In this document: in pieces, positions 8,554 to 16,473 of the stretch
Position numbering within the stretch: the first letter of the stretch is position 1
Layout: each line of letters starts with the position of its first letter
DNA from: Emticicia sp. 21SJ11W-3
GTDB lineage: Bacteria > Bacteroidota > Bacteroidia > Cytophagales > Spirosomataceae
Direction: 5' to 3'
Length of the DNA stretch: 64,000 nucleotides
Assembly: GCF_024138715.1 (NCBI RefSeq)
Contig: NZ_CP092074.1
Span: 62,001 to 126,000, forward strand
Translations under genes and position numbers: made by a program
Notes under the pieces: generated by a model
What the model was told of the DNA's origin: nothing
Database searches by the model: none
The model's input: only the letters and a program-made list of their open reading frames with translations

Positions 8554-9300
8554 GTGTTGTCGGAGGCTAGTAACTTTTGGGGATTCTTTAAAACGAGTTC
8601 AAAAGAACGTGAGTTTAGAAAAGCTGTAGAGCAAATTATTGGTGAAAAGCCGAGTAATCCTTTGCTCTATCAGTTGGCCTTTCGACATACCTCTGCGTCA
8701 AAAGAAACCAATATTGGTGGTTTTCGCGAGTCGAACGAACGGCTTGAATATCTGGGTGATTCGGTGTTGGGCATGATAGTAGCCGAATACCTTTTCAAGA
8801 AATATCCGTTCAAAGATGAAGGGTTCTTAACCGAAATCAGGTCGAGAATTGTTAACCGCGAATCTTTGAATCAGGTAGCACGCAAGATTGGTTTAGAGAA
8901 GCTCATTCAGTTTGATGGCCAGCGCATTGCCCACAGCCGTACATCGATGTATGGCGATGCCATGGAAGCCCTTATCGGCGCTATCTATCTCGACAAAGGC
9001 TTCAGATTTACCAGAACTTTCATTCTGAAAAAACTGATAGCCAATTATTTTGACCTCGACACCGTTATTCAGACCAATACCAATTATAAAAGTATTCTGT
9101 TAAGCTGGGCACAACAAGAAGGCAAAAAGATTGTTTTTGAGATTGTGCAGGAAAACGGCAAGCATCACCATAAAGAGTTTGTGGCACAGGTAAAAGTAAA
9201 TGGTGAGGCCATTAGCACCGGTGGTGGATGGAACAAGAAAAAAGCCGAACAGGAAGCCGCCCGCAGGGCCTGCGAAAGTTTAGAAATAAAATCTTCATAA
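8554..9300 (+). CDS. rnc: Ribonuclease III
   Basis: 248 aa. It cleaves double-stranded RNA, including the processing stems of rRNA precursors such as those seen around 16S and 23S in this window. The RNase III signature ERLEYLGDSVLGMIVAEYLF is at about residues 63-82, the second acidic cluster is in YGDAMEALIGAIYLDKG, and a C-terminal double-stranded RNA-binding domain ends GGWNKKKAEQEAARRACESL. The start is a GTG at 8554; no ATG in the frame would keep the full N-terminal helix. It lies 9 bp after fabF and is closed by a terminator. Confidence 0.95.
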   Translation: MLSEASNFWGFFKTSSKEREFRKAVEQIIGEKPSNPLLYQLAFRHTSASKETNIGGFRESNERLEYLGDSVLGMIVAEYLFKKYPFKDEGFLTEIRSRIVNRESLNQVARKIGLEKLIQFDGQRIAHSRTSMYGDAMEALIGAIYLDKGFRFTRTFILKKLIANYFDLDTVIQTNTNYKSILLSWAQQEGKKIVFEIVQENGKHHHKEFVAQVKVNGEAISTGGGWNKKKAEQEAARRACESLEIKSS

Positions 9301-9301
9301 T

Positions 9302-9331
9302 AAAAAAGACGCAAAACCTTGCGTCTTTTTT
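9302..9331 (+). terminator. Rho-independent terminator after rnc
   Basis: AAAAAAGACGCA and TGCGTCTTTTTT form a 12-bp stem with a short loop and a T tract, directly after the rnc stop. Confidence 0.9.
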
Positions 9332-9391
9332 GTTTACCCTGATAGTAGAGAGACAACAGTAAACAGTAACAAGCATTAAGCACCCCACCCA

Positions 9392-10429
9392 ATGACCCAA
9401 TTGCCTATTCTTATCATTAAATTCGGTACTGCTTCTATAACGCAAACCAACGGCGAGCCAGACGAAACCATTATTGCCGATATTGCCCGGCAGGTTTCTG
9501 AGTTACATGCCCGGTATCATATTGTTATTGTGTCGTCGGGTGCGGTAGGAGCAGGCAAGCACTATATAAAACAGTATTCAGGCCAAATAGCAGAAAGGAA
9601 GGCCGCCGCAGCCATTGGCAATCCGTTGTTATTAAGTATTTATTCCAGGTACTTCTCGGCATACAACATACAAATTGCACAGAGCTTGTGCGAGCGCCAG
9701 CACTTTGGCAACCGCGAGCAGTTTCTGCAACTGAAAGAAACGTATCAGGAGTTGTGGGCAAATGGTATCATACCAATTGCCAACGAAAACGATGTGGTGA
9801 GTAACCGCGAGTTGAAGTTTTCAGATAATGATGAACTAGCCACCCTGATAGCCACTGGCTTTGGCGCCGAAACCCTGATGATATGCACGTCGGTTGGCGG
9901 CTTGCTGGATAAAGAAAAGAACATAATCAGAAAAATAGAAACCATTGATAACCAGATATTAGGCCTGGTTGATAACAGTAAGTCGGCTTTGGGTTCGGGC
10001 GGTATGGCCTCTAAGTTAACGTTTACCAAGCTGGCTACCCGCATGGGAATTAAGGTGATTATTTTCGGCATGAAAACCCCAGATGGTATCCTGAACGCAT
10101 TGCAGGGGCAAGCCGGAAGTGAGTTTCTGCCGCAGGAGGTAAATCTTTCATCGCGTAATAAATGGCTGGCAAGCGGTAGCTTAACCGTAGGCACACTACA
10201 AATTGATGCCGGAGCCGTAAAAGCCCTTCAGAAACGCAGCAGTTTGCTGGCAGTGGGTATAAAAAAGGTTAAGGGAGATTTTGAAGCCGGAGAGGTGGTG
10301 GAGATAACAGATGGCCACGGCGTAATGGTAGGAGTGGCACGTATCAGGGTTACATCTGCCGAACTGAAAGCCAATTTAAGTACCCAGAATTTTGAAGTGG
10401 CCAATGCCAACGATATTGTCTTAATATAA
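9392..10429 (+). CDS. proB: Glutamate 5-kinase
   Basis: 345 aa. It phosphorylates L-glutamate, the first step of proline synthesis. The amino-acid kinase domain is in residues 1-250, with KFGTASIT, VSSGAVGAGKHY, NENDVVSNRELKFSDNDELA and the glycine-rich GSGGMASKL. A C-terminal PUA domain follows at about 265-345 (KGDFEAGEVVEI...GVARIRV), as in the long form of ProB. proA is not next to it, although the two are often adjacent. Together with pruA at 41.9 kb the window holds one proline-synthetic and one proline-degrading step. Confidence 0.94.
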   Translation: MTQLPILIIKFGTASITQTNGEPDETIIADIARQVSELHARYHIVIVSSGAVGAGKHYIKQYSGQIAERKAAAAIGNPLLLSIYSRYFSAYNIQIAQSLCERQHFGNREQFLQLKETYQELWANGIIPIANENDVVSNRELKFSDNDELATLIATGFGAETLMICTSVGGLLDKEKNIIRKIETIDNQILGLVDNSKSALGSGGMASKLTFTKLATRMGIKVIIFGMKTPDGILNALQGQAGSEFLPQEVNLSSRNKWLASGSLTVGTLQIDAGAVKALQKRSSLLAVGIKKVKGDFEAGEVVEITDGHGVMVGVARIRVTSAELKANLSTQNFEVANANDIVLI

Positions 10430-10577
10430 AGCCCTCGTTAAGCCGGTTTTTAGTTTTCTATGAGCTACGTTATTTCTTGGGTGGTACCTGTCTAGTAATG
10501 AAATCTGAATTTTAAAAAAATATAAACTTTGTTAACTTTAATATGGTTTTATAGCAAGAAATTAAAAAGATTAAGCA

Positions 10578-11048
10578 ATGGCACAGGTAAAACAAGAAAT
10601 AGTAGATGCTTTAAGGCGTACCGCCGGCAAGCTTCAGGCTGGTACGCAATATATGTGGGGGCACATGGGTAGTTGTAACTGCGGCAATCTGGCGCAGGAG
10701 GTAACCCGGAAAACCAAAGCAGAAATACATGCATACGCCATGCAGGGGCGCGGCGACTGGAACGAACAATTGAATGATTATTGTGGTGTTAGTGCCATGC
10801 CCATTGACCTGCTGATTTTTGAAATGCTGACAGCAGGGTTTACGTTAGAAGACCTGAAAAATCTTGAGAAACTATCAGACAAAGACGTTTTGTCTCGCCT
10901 ACCTGTAGAAAAACGCTATTTGCGCCACAATGTTAGAGAAGATGTTATCGTTTATTTACTAGAGTGGGCAAATATGCTTGAAGAACAATTGTTAGAGACC
11001 ATTGAACTGCCTGATTTTTTACAAGAAACAGCATTAACACATGCGTAA
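10578..11048 (+). CDS. Conserved hypothetical protein with Cys/His cluster
   Basis: 156 aa, no signal peptide, not recognised. The N-terminal part contains WGHMGSCNCGNLAQ (residues 27-40), plus His51 and Cys69 in LNDYCGVSAMP, so His29, Cys33, Cys35, His51 and Cys69 could form a metal site; this is a guess from spacing. The C-terminal half is helical and acidic (FTLEDLKNLEKLSDKDVLSRL, then LLEWANMLEEQLLETIEL). A near-consensus promoter AAACTTTG lies at about 10524. Its last 8 bp overlap the start of the next gene, which implies translational coupling. Confidence 0.75.
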   Translation: MAQVKQEIVDALRRTAGKLQAGTQYMWGHMGSCNCGNLAQEVTRKTKAEIHAYAMQGRGDWNEQLNDYCGVSAMPIDLLIFEMLTAGFTLEDLKNLEKLSDKDVLSRLPVEKRYLRHNVREDVIVYLLEWANMLEEQLLETIELPDFLQETALTHA

Positions 11049-11640
11049 AGCTTTTTTAACCCTTACCTTACTTATTTGTGCCTTTGCGGCATTTGCACAG
11101 GAAGAAGAACCACAACAGAAAGAAAAGCCCATATTTTTTGAGCAGCCAAAGCCCGCCTGGAAAGAAAGACTAAGGTATGGAGGTAATTTATGGCTTGGTT
11201 TCTTTGGTGCTTTTTACATTGATGTGTCGCCTATGGTAGGGTATGAGCTAGGGGAAAAAGGAACTGTTGCCGGGCTGGGCGCCAACCTGATATACCAGGG
11301 TAATTTTAACCAGAACGGCAATTTGGTTTACGGACCCAAGCTATTTGTAAGGCAGCAGGTTTTCAGATCTATTTTTATACATGCAGAATATGAAATGATG
11401 AATGCCTATGCCAGTCAGTTCTATTCTTTTAATCCGAATACTCCCGTTACCGACATTAAAAAGAAGTGGGAAGGCTCACCGCTACTAGGTGCCGGGTTTT
11501 ATCAGGGGCGCGGCGGAAACAGAGGCAGTTTTATTTCGTTGATGTACAACCTGGGCTACCCTAACCGGGGTTTTATCAGTCCGCAGGGCTTAGGTGGTAA
11601 TAATTCACCTATTGTTGTTCGCTTCGGATTTCTTCTTTAA
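11041..11640 (+). CDS. Putative outer-membrane protein
   Basis: 199 aa. A clear signal peptide (MRKAFLTLTLLICAFAAFAQ) is followed by an acidic stretch, then beta-barrel-like strands such as GGNLWLGFFGAFYIDVSPM and LFVRQQVFRSIFIHAEYEMM, and a C-terminal amphipathic strand IVVRFGFLL. No named family is recognised. It starts inside the last codons of the preceding gene (8-bp overlap), so the soluble Cys/His protein and this exported protein should be made together. Confidence 0.72.
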   Translation: MRKAFLTLTLLICAFAAFAQEEEPQQKEKPIFFEQPKPAWKERLRYGGNLWLGFFGAFYIDVSPMVGYELGEKGTVAGLGANLIYQGNFNQNGNLVYGPKLFVRQQVFRSIFIHAEYEMMNAYASQFYSFNPNTPVTDIKKKWEGSPLLGAGFYQGRGGNRGSFISLMYNLGYPNRGFISPQGLGGNNSPIVVRFGFLL

Positions 11641-11665
11641 TAATCTTTAGCATCAGGTATTTGTA

Positions 11666-12388
11666 ATGCGTATTTTTGTGGCCTGTAAAAATGAGCCATA
11701 CTTGAATAATTCCGGCAAATACTCTTTCGCACTTGTTTCGTCTGTTTTTTTAACAGTTGTTCCGTTGGTTTTCACCTCAATTATTACTGTCTGGGTAATA
11801 ACAAATGAGGCAGAGATCATAACATACAGCCCCACCCGGTGGGCACTTATCACACTGCTTTGCTGTATTACATCAGCAGTGGCGGTTACCCCACCCACAT
11901 TTCTTGCGCTGGTTTTTGGTTATTTTTTAGGCTGGGGCGCTGTATTACCGTTGTTATTAATGAACATGGCGGCCATTGTGCTGGTAAACACCATTACACG
12001 CAGGCTTGATAAAGACCGGTTCAGAAATTACTTACAGGAAAACAAGAAAGCAAAAGACCTGTTAGATGCAATTCAACAACAGGAACTGAAGATTATTTTC
12101 TTCGCCAAACTATCGCCTGTTTTGCCTTTTGCTTTAACCAACTTTGTTTTTGCGTTATCAGGCGCTAAACTAAAGAATATCTTGTTAGGAGGGTTTTTGG
12201 GTATGATACCCAGAACAATACTGGCTGTATGGACGGGCCAACAGGCCAATGAAATCAGGAAATTGCTGGAGAACCCCAATGAAGGGAATGTGCAGAAAAT
12301 ACTGCTAATTATATTATTGGTAGCTTCTGTAGCAGGAATTTTTTACTTTATTAAGCCACTTAAAAGCAAAGCCGATTCTGTTGAATAG
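11666..12388 (+). CDS. VTT-domain (TVP38/DedA-like) membrane protein
   Basis: 240 aa integral membrane protein with about five hydrophobic segments. The VTT/SNARE-associated core is FAKLSPVLPFALTNFVFALSG followed by LGGFLGMIPRTILAVWTGQ, at about residues 148-195. Bacterial homologues act as lipid scramblases or flippases or in membrane homeostasis. A perfect -7 sequence TATTTTTG lies at 11671-11678, inside the first codons, so the true start might be the TTG at 11702 (residue 13), which would still keep the first membrane segment. I keep the ATG at 11666 as an unresolved choice. Confidence 0.8.
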   Translation: MRIFVACKNEPYLNNSGKYSFALVSSVFLTVVPLVFTSIITVWVITNEAEIITYSPTRWALITLLCCITSAVAVTPPTFLALVFGYFLGWGAVLPLLLMNMAAIVLVNTITRRLDKDRFRNYLQENKKAKDLLDAIQQQELKIIFFAKLSPVLPFALTNFVFALSGAKLKNILLGGFLGMIPRTILAVWTGQQANEIRKLLENPNEGNVQKILLIILLVASVAGIFYFIKPLKSKADSVE

Positions 12389-12389
12389 C

Positions 12390-12416
12390 GTGCCGGATAT
12401 GTACCCGGCACACTTT
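12390..12416. terminator. Short hairpin between convergent genes
   Basis: GTGCCGG (12390-12396) and CCGGCAC (12405-12411) form a 7-bp stem, followed on the plus strand by CTTTTATA. It is a weak terminator candidate between the VTT gene and tpiA. Confidence 0.5.
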
Positions 12417-12422
12417 TATATA

Positions 12423-13184
12423 TCAGAACGATTTGGCAATATTTACAAATTCTCTTGATTTCAACGAAGCGCCACCTACAAGGCCGCCGTCTACGTCAGG
12501 GCAGGCAAATAGTTCTTGTGCGTTGGCACCATTTACGCTGCCTCCGTATAGAATACTAATTTCTTCAGCAACTTCAGCACCGTATTTAGAAGCCAGGTGG
12601 TCTCTCAACACTTTGTGCATTTCCTGTGCCTGGTCGTTACTGGCAGTTACGCCGGTGCCAATAGCCCAGATGGGTTCGTAGGCAATTACGACTTTCTTCA
12701 AATCGTCAGCTGATAGGTGGAAAAGGCCGTTGGTTAACTGACCCGTTACGAAATCAAAATGGATGCCCTCGTTGCGTTGTTCAAGGGTTTCGCCGCAGCA
12801 GAAAATAGGAGTTAATCCGGCTTCAAGAATTGCGTTTACTTTCTCAGCCAGAAAAGCATCAGACTCATTGAAATACTGACGGCGTTCGCTGTGACCGATA
12901 ATGATATACTGAACACCTACCGATTGCAACATTGGTACTGATACTTCGCCCGTGTAAGCTCCTGAGGCCTTTGGGTAACAGTTTTGTGCACCCAAAGCTA
13001 CCTTTGGGCTGTCAATCAGTTTTCCGAATGTGCCTAAATAAGGAAACGGAACACAAACGACAATCTGTACATCAGGGTTCACGATTTCGTCTTTAGCCAT
13101 ATTAACTACTTCTGACAAAAGGATTTGGCCTTCTTCAAAAGTTTTATTCATTTTCCAGTTGCCAGCGGCAATTTTTTTTCTCAT
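12423..13184 (-). CDS. tpiA: Triosephosphate isomerase
   Basis: 253 aa, TIM-barrel enzyme interconverting dihydroxyacetone phosphate and glyceraldehyde 3-phosphate. Catalytic Lys is in AAGNWKMNKT, catalytic His in IIIGHSERRQYF, and catalytic Glu in VIAYEPIWAIGTG; the phosphate-binding loops ILYGGSVN and GLVGGAS are intact. The start MRKKIAAGNWKMN is chosen at 13184 because TIM proteins begin just before this motif and a -7-like TATCTTCG lies at 13213-13220 on the minus strand, inside the longer frame. It converges with the VTT gene. Confidence 0.96.
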   Translation of the reverse strand: MRKKIAAGNWKMNKTFEEGQILLSEVVNMAKDEIVNPDVQIVVCVPFPYLGTFGKLIDSPKVALGAQNCYPKASGAYTGEVSVPMLQSVGVQYIIIGHSERRQYFNESDAFLAEKVNAILEAGLTPIFCCGETLEQRNEGIHFDFVTGQLTNGLFHLSADDLKKVVIAYEPIWAIGTGVTASNDQAQEMHKVLRDHLASKYGAEVAEEISILYGGSVNGANAQELFACPDVDGGLVGGASLKSREFVNIAKSF

Positions 13185-13238
13185 ATAATTAGTTCTTTGA
13201 TTATTTGATTTGCGAAGATAATAGTTTTTCATGAAAAA

Positions 13239-13751
13239 CTATAAGTACATTTCCAGGGCTACATCGGCTCGTTTATATGGTGATGTGAAATCTTCCACCC
13301 TTGTAAAACCCAGCTTTTTGTAGAGGTTCAGAGCCGGGGCTAGCGAAGAGTTTGTCTCCAGATATACTCTTTTAGCGCCAAGCTCACGGGCTTTCTCAAT
13401 AGCAGCCCTGCCCAATGCAAAGCCGATGCCCAGGCCTTTGGCGGTATCACTTACGCCCATTTTGCAGAGTTCAAAACTATTGTTAGGCATGGGTTTCAGG
13501 GCTGTTGTCCCCAGAATTTCATTGTCCAGATTAGCTAGCAGTATGGCACCACCGGTAGCCAGAAAATACTTCTCCGGGTTTTCTAACGAATCCAGGTCTC
13601 CCTGCTCAACTTTAAAGTATTGGTTTATCCAGTTATAGTTAATCTCCTTAAATGCCTGATAATGCTTCGGATTGTCTATTTCAAAACCGATAATTGTTAC
13701 AACCAAACTATTTTTATTGAAAGTGTTTATCGTTAAATCTTCCTGCTTCAT
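13239..13751 (-). CDS. GNAT-family N-acetyltransferase
   Basis: 170 aa. The acetyl-CoA-binding motif A of the GNAT fold is visible as MGVSDTAKGLGIGFALGRAAIEKA, followed by KRVYLETNSSLAPALNLYKKLGFTRV, the usual fourth strand and helix. The substrate cannot be told from sequence. It has its own promoter and is 55 bp upstream of tpiA on the same strand, though tpiA seems to have its own -7 element as well. Confidence 0.85.
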   Translation of the reverse strand: MKQEDLTINTFNKNSLVVTIIGFEIDNPKHYQAFKEINYNWINQYFKVEQGDLDSLENPEKYFLATGGAILLANLDNEILGTTALKPMPNNSFELCKMGVSDTAKGLGIGFALGRAAIEKARELGAKRVYLETNSSLAPALNLYKKLGFTRVEDFTSPYKRADVALEMYL

Positions 13752-13770
13752 TGCTTTGCTAATTATTGTT

Positions 13771-13778
13771 CAAAAATA
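13771..13778 (-). promoter_or_regulatory. -7 element of GNAT gene
   Basis: The minus strand reads TATTTTTG, an exact match to TAnnTTTG, 20 bp before the start codon. Confidence 0.55.
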
Positions 13779-13852
13779 GAACAAGGGGCTTAATTTTTCA
13801 TGCTGTTTTTGCTTTTTGTGAAATAGAGCAAGATTCGGCTGGATAAGTCTAA

Positions 13853-14605
13853 ATGGTTTTAAGACTTTTGCCTGCAACAAACCCAGTTAATATGTTAGCG
13901 GAAATAGCACAACGCGTAGAAAGCCAGAATTGGCAACACCATGCAGACAGTCTGAATGAAAAAGGATACGCCGTTTTACCTCAAATCCTTACAGACGAAG
14001 AATGCAGGCAATTGATTGAAAACTATAATAATAATGAGCTTTACCGGAGTATCATTAACATGAAGCGATTTCAGTTCGGCAGTGGCGAGTATAAGTATTA
14101 CCAATATCCCTTACCTGATGTAATTACTCAACTACGCCAATTAGTTTATCTGTATCTGGTTAAGGTGGCGAATGAGTGGATGTTTAAACTTGGGATTAGT
14201 AAAGATTTTCCCGAGGCCCTGGAGGGACTTCTGGAAGAATGCCGGCAGGCTGGGCAAACCAGACCTACGCCCTTGATTCTTAAATATCAGGCCGGGGACT
14301 GGAATGCCCTTCATCAGGATTTGTATGGTGAGGTCTACTTTCCGTTTCAGATGGTTGTATTCCTTACACAGGCTGGTTTGGATTACGAAGGTGGCGAGTT
14401 TGTGATGGTGGAGAACCGCCCAAGAATGCAGTCGAAGCCCATTGTGTTACAACCCAGTAGGGGTGATGCTGTTATTTTTACTACTAATTACAGACCTGTT
14501 TTGGGTACAAAAGGTTACTACCGTGCCACCGTACGGCATGGAGTAAGTGAGGTAAGGAAAGGGCAGCGGTTTAATCTGGGCGTTATTTTTCATGATGCAC
14601 CATGA
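13853..14605 (+). CDS. 2OG-Fe(II) oxygenase
   Basis: 250 aa. The double-stranded beta-helix dioxygenase residues are all visible: His154-x-Asp156 in LHQDLYGEVYFP, the distal His229 in RATVRHGVSEV, and the 2-oxoglutarate-binding Arg239 in GQRFNLGVIFHD. It should couple 2-oxoglutarate decarboxylation to an oxidation; the substrate is unknown. It overlaps the Ada metal-binding-domain gene by 4 bp (ATGA), so the two are translated together, and it lies near an AraC-MGMT gene. That neighbourhood suggests a role in alkylation-damage repair, functionally like AlkB, although the protein is not an evident AlkB homologue; this is inference. An internal ATG at 13892 is an alternative start. Confidence 0.85.
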   Translation: MVLRLLPATNPVNMLAEIAQRVESQNWQHHADSLNEKGYAVLPQILTDEECRQLIENYNNNELYRSIINMKRFQFGSGEYKYYQYPLPDVITQLRQLVYLYLVKVANEWMFKLGISKDFPEALEGLLEECRQAGQTRPTPLILKYQAGDWNALHQDLYGEVYFPFQMVVFLTQAGLDYEGGEFVMVENRPRMQSKPIVLQPSRGDAVIFTTNYRPVLGTKGYYRATVRHGVSEVRKGQRFNLGVIFHDAP

Positions 14606-14856
14606 TACAGCACTCAGCTTTAGGCGCCAACCGTTTTACGAGAGCCAGAGCCTTGTGGAAGAAAATAAGGAATGAAGAGGTAACTATGGCCGGGAATATG
14701 AAATTGAAGATTTACGGAAGATTAGACTGCCGGTCAGGAAAAAAGATGAAAGTAAAAAACCGTGTATTTTTTGAGAATGAAGCAGAGGCAATGAACTGTG
14801 GATATCGCCCCTGCGCGGTTTGTATGAGGGAGAAATATCTGTTGTGGAAAGGATGA
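14602..14856 (+). CDS. Stand-alone Ada metal-binding domain protein
   Basis: 84 aa, resembling only the N-terminal Zn domain of Ada. The block CRSGKKMKVKNRVFF followed by GYRPCAVCM aligns with the Ada segment from Cys42 to the Cys69/Cys72 pair; here these are Cys43, Cys71 and Cys74. The position of Ada Cys38, which in E. coli is both Zn ligand and methyl acceptor, is Gly39. It therefore probably cannot act as a methylphosphotriester acceptor in the usual way; Cys66 might be a substitute ligand. It overlaps the 2OG-Fe(II) oxygenase by 4 bp and converges on an AraC-MGMT gene that itself lacks this domain. Confidence 0.8.
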   Translation: MIQHSALGANRFTRARALWKKIRNEEVTMAGNMKLKIYGRLDCRSGKKMKVKNRVFFENEAEAMNCGYRPCAVCMREKYLLWKG

Positions 14857-14899
14857 GCCCGTGACACGGAATATCATTCCGTGCTACTGCTACGCCACA

Positions 14900-15754
14900 C
14901 TACAATCTCCCCAACTCCCAACCCAACATTGCCTTTTTACGGGTGATGCCCCAGCGATATCCGCCGATGCCTCCTACCTTTTGTAAAACCCTGTGGCACG
15001 GAATAACATAAGCCAGGCGATTGCTGCCGATGGCTGTTCCTACGGCTCTATGTGCAGTGGGTTGACCAATGTTTTGAGCAATGGTATTATAACTGACCAT
15101 TTGCCCGAACGGAACTTTCAACAGTGCTTCCCAAACTTTTATCTGAAAGTTAGTGCCTCTTAAAAGCAATGTAATTGGGGTTATGGTTTTTTCTGTTCCG
15201 TAAAATATCTGCTCAATAAATGGTCGGGTAAACTCTTTGTCAAAAACAAATTCTGCATTAGCAAAATCAGTTCTGATTTCCGAAATAGCCATTTCATGGC
15301 CCTCTGTTTCAATAAAGCGTAAATCGGTAATGCCCCGACCCGTTACGGCTATCAGGCACTGACCGAAAGGCGTTGTATGGATGCCATAATGAATGGTAAG
15401 CCCATCGCCTTTGGCTTTAAACTCGGCAGGGGTCATGGCCTCATAAGTGACAAATAAATCATGCAGGCGGCTGGTACTCGACAGACCCGATTCAAACGTA
15501 GCGTCCAGAAGATTATCGCTCTGGGTTAGTTTTTCTTTGGCAAATTCTTTGGTAAGAAAACGCATAAACCGTTGGGGGCTGGTGCCTGCCCACTTGCTGA
15601 ATAAGCGGTTGAAATGAAATTCTGACAGGGCTACGTGGTCTGCAATTTCTTTCAGGCTTGGTTGCAGCTGAAAGTTATCTTCAATATAATGAATGGCCTT
15701 TTCAATGCGGCTATAATCTATGTTGTCCTGATTCTCTAACGTTTCCATCTGCAT
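14900..15754 (-). CDS. AraC-type regulator fused to O6-alkylguanine methyltransferase (Ada-like)
   Basis: 284 aa with two domains. Residues about 15-110 form an AraC helix-turn-helix (LKEIADHVALSEFHFNRLFS). Residues about 120-284 form the methyltransferase, with the suicide cysteine Cys253 in IPCHRV and the tail GGIGGYRWGITRKK. This is Ada without its N-terminal Zn domain, so it can take methyl groups from O6-methylguanine and bind DNA, but the classic switch through a methylated N-terminal Cys is missing. The missing domain is encoded separately 43 bp away on the opposite strand. The pairing is striking but a functional link is inference. Confidence 0.92.
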   Translation of the reverse strand: MQMETLENQDNIDYSRIEKAIHYIEDNFQLQPSLKEIADHVALSEFHFNRLFSKWAGTSPQRFMRFLTKEFAKEKLTQSDNLLDATFESGLSSTSRLHDLFVTYEAMTPAEFKAKGDGLTIHYGIHTTPFGQCLIAVTGRGITDLRFIETEGHEMAISEIRTDFANAEFVFDKEFTRPFIEQIFYGTEKTITPITLLLRGTNFQIKVWEALLKVPFGQMVSYNTIAQNIGQPTAHRAVGTAIGSNRLAYVIPCHRVLQKVGGIGGYRWGITRKKAMLGWELGRL

Positions 15755-15817
15755 TTACGTGTTTATAAACCAAAATTACGATGGCTTTCCTGTGCCCACA
15801 ATCTGAATATTGCTCAC

Positions 15818-16384
15818 TTAGCAACGCCAGTCCCACAGCACCACACGCCAGATTTCGTTCAGTTCGGTATCATGAAAATCTTTGATGTTCTGAAACCCGA
15901 TACGCGTATGTGCCTTTTGCGAACGAAGATTTCTGGACGATATATCTGTGATACACATATCAAATTTATCTGAAAGCTCCTCTCGTAATTTCTGATACAT
16001 ACCATCAAAAAGCCCCATGCTCCGGTAGCCTTCTCCTACACATACCTGCCCCATTACTACGTAATTAAACTCTTTCAGGGGGCGGTTTTCAAACTCAATC
16101 AGGTCAATAGTATCAAACAGACTTCTGATTTCCGGCACATCATTTCTGAACTGGGGCAGCATGGCCAGGCAGTAACCCACAACGGTATCGCCGTCTTTGG
16201 CAATTATACTCGCTTGCGCATCGTTCATGGCTTTTAAAACATCATAATTATGCTCGACAGTTACAAAGCCCTGGCTTTCTATTTGTTCGGCTGTGAGGTT
16301 CTTTTTAAGGTTTTTTTGTTGAAGTGCCAGAATACCTCTTACATCGGCAGCTGTTTTTACGGTGGTAATGTTTGGAGCCTGCAT
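15818..16384 (-). CDS. GNAT-family N-acetyltransferase
   Basis: 188 aa from the ATG at 16384 (MQAPNITTVKTAADVRGIL); the longer frame adds seven residues upstream. The GNAT core is visible as VVMGQVCVGEGYRSMGLFDGMYQKLREEL, followed by ITDISSRNLRSQKAHTRIGFQNI. The substrate is unknown. It lies 63 bp upstream of the AraC-MGMT gene on the same strand, so it might be co-transcribed with it. Confidence 0.82.
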   Translation of the reverse strand: MQAPNITTVKTAADVRGILALQQKNLKKNLTAEQIESQGFVTVEHNYDVLKAMNDAQASIIAKDGDTVVGYCLAMLPQFRNDVPEIRSLFDTIDLIEFENRPLKEFNYVVMGQVCVGEGYRSMGLFDGMYQKLREELSDKFDMCITDISSRNLRSQKAHTRIGFQNIKDFHDTELNEIWRVVLWDWRC

Positions 16385-16430
16385 ATCTTTAATTGAAAGC
16401 CGCAAATAAATAAAAAAGCCAAAAAGTAGC

Positions 16431-16438
16431 TATCTTTG
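16431..16438 (+). promoter_or_regulatory. -7 element of lactonase gene
   Basis: TATCTTTG is an exact TAnnTTTG match, 35 bp upstream of the ATG at 16474. It makes the in-frame TTG at 16450 an unlikely start. Confidence 0.6.
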
Positions 16439-16473
16439 GTGTACATTTATTGAACATTATTCAACCGTTACTT

